Source: Streptomyces antimicrobicus (lineage in GTDB: Bacteria > Actinomycetota > Actinomycetes > Streptomycetales > Streptomycetaceae). Taken from it: a DNA stretch of 53,216 nucleotides. Below, in pieces: positions 52,727 to 53,216 of the stretch. The DNA lies in contig NZ_JAJAUY010000030.1 in assembly GCF_020532625.1 (NCBI RefSeq), positions 1 to 53,216 of the forward strand, read 5' to 3'. The first letter of the stretch is position 1, and each line of letters opens with the position of its first letter. A program made the translations under genes and the position numbers. Under the pieces are notes generated by a model. The model had not been told where the DNA came from and searched no databases. It worked only from the letters and a program-made list of their open reading frames with translations.

Positions 52727-53216
52727 CTACGGGCTGCCCCGCTTCACCGGCCGGGTCTCGGTGAGTTCCGCCCAGACGATGAGACGGTGGCTGTGCCCCC
52801 ACTCCGGCTCGCAGGTCGTCAGGGTCAGATAGCGGCCGGGCCCGGTGAAGGGGGAGCGGTGCGGCACCGGCGCGACCACGCCGACGTCGGTGGGCAGGGT
52901 GCGCAGCGGGGCGGCCCGGACGGTGTACGTGTACCAGTTGGTCGCGTCCTTGACGATCACCAGGTCGCCGGGGCGCAGGGCCGGGACGTCCTTGAACGGG
53001 TCGCCGTAGGTGCGCCGGTGCCCGGCCACGGCGAAGTTGCCGGTGCCCCCGGGGCCGGCGGTGCCGGCGTAGTGGCCGAGGCCCTTCTTGAGCAGCCCGG
53101 CGTCGGTGCCCTCCAGGACCGGCTTGACCCAGTCCCCGCCGAAGCGGGGCACGTACATCTCCGCGAAGGCCTCGCCGGGGGCGTACGCCGGGGCCGGCCC
53201 CGTCAGGTCCACGAGC
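52727..53216 (-). CDS. Third class E sortase, N-terminus cut by the window end
   Basis: About 162 C-terminal residues are in the window; the start lies beyond 53216. The catalytic triad is complete: His in VAGHRRTYG, Cys in TLTTCEPEW and Arg in HSHRLIVWA. The fold motifs MYVPRFGGDWVKPVLEGT and GPGRYLTLTTC match the two sortases downstream on the same strand. It differs from them in the TTCEPEWGH loop and may have a different substrate. Its stop lies 33 bases before the small membrane gene. Confidence 0.9.
   Translation of the reverse strand, partial: LVDLTGPAPAYAPGEAFAEMYVPRFGGDWVKPVLEGTDAGLLKKGLGHYAGTAGPGGTGNFAVAGHRRTYGDPFKDVPALRPGDLVIVKDATNWYTYTVRAAPLRTLPTDVGVVAPVPHRSPFTGPGRYLTLTTCEPEWGHSHRLIVWAELTETRPVKRGSP

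Overview
The window is about 74% G+C chromosomal DNA of a Streptomyces or close relative. The evidence is strong third-position G/C bias, frequent GTG starts, ATGA/GTGA stop-start overlaps, and a gene order that matches, from memory, the S. coelicolor core region around SCO3815-SCO3853. No transposase, integrase, phage gene, rRNA or CRISPR array was seen. This is conserved core DNA, not an island.

Left part (1-8090): the end of a branched-chain 2-oxoacid dehydrogenase operon (bkdA-bkdB-bkdC, minus strand), a divergent orphan LuxR-type response regulator, a pyridoxamine-phosphate-oxidase-like protein, two divergent membrane Ser/Thr kinases with different extracytoplasmic tails, and a small exported anchored protein. 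Middle-left (8091-19844): a PadR-controlled ABC exporter with a probable leaderless, self-repressed promoter; the proteasome activator Bpa; a molybdenum-cofactor pair (MobA-like fusion and MoeA) overlapping a K+ channel gene; a quinone oxidoreductase; and a TetR/FAD-monooxygenase divergent pair with two perfect 16-bp operators.

Centre (19845-36361): a second complete bkd operon with its Lrp-type regulator. It is followed by a phenylacetate-catabolism region: a TetR regulator (PaaR-like), 3-hydroxyacyl-CoA dehydrogenase, PaaN, the PaaABCDE epoxidase operon and an acyl-CoA dehydrogenase. A 14-bp palindrome occurs identically (on opposite strands) at the two paa divergent promoters, and once with a single mismatch in front of the second bkd operon. 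This suggests that phenylacetyl-CoA status and branched-chain acyl-CoA supply are wired together. Between paaN and paaA sits a minus-strand operon of a TrmH-type methyltransferase, an HTTM membrane protein and a DUF5819 membrane protein. The last two resemble an SdpB/SdpA-type membrane pair and are the best candidate here for an undescribed two-protein system.

Middle-right (36365-42002): minus-strand rhodanese, J-domain protein, DUF2252 protein and a two-component pair whose histidine kinase carries an unusual extra C-terminal transmembrane helix and outer domain. tRNA-Leu(CAG) with a strong terminator follows.

Right end (42306-53216): the conserved actinobacterial growth and division cluster fhaA-fhaB-pstP-rodA-pbpA-pknB (no pknA). 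It is followed convergently by class E sortases, pabA/trpG, a small membrane protein and a further sortase cut by the window end. Kinase, phosphatase, FHA readers, SEDS polymerase and transpeptidase form one signalling and wall-synthesis unit; the sortases anchor surface proteins. Several gaps between genes contain G+C-rich tandem repeats, which are listed separately.
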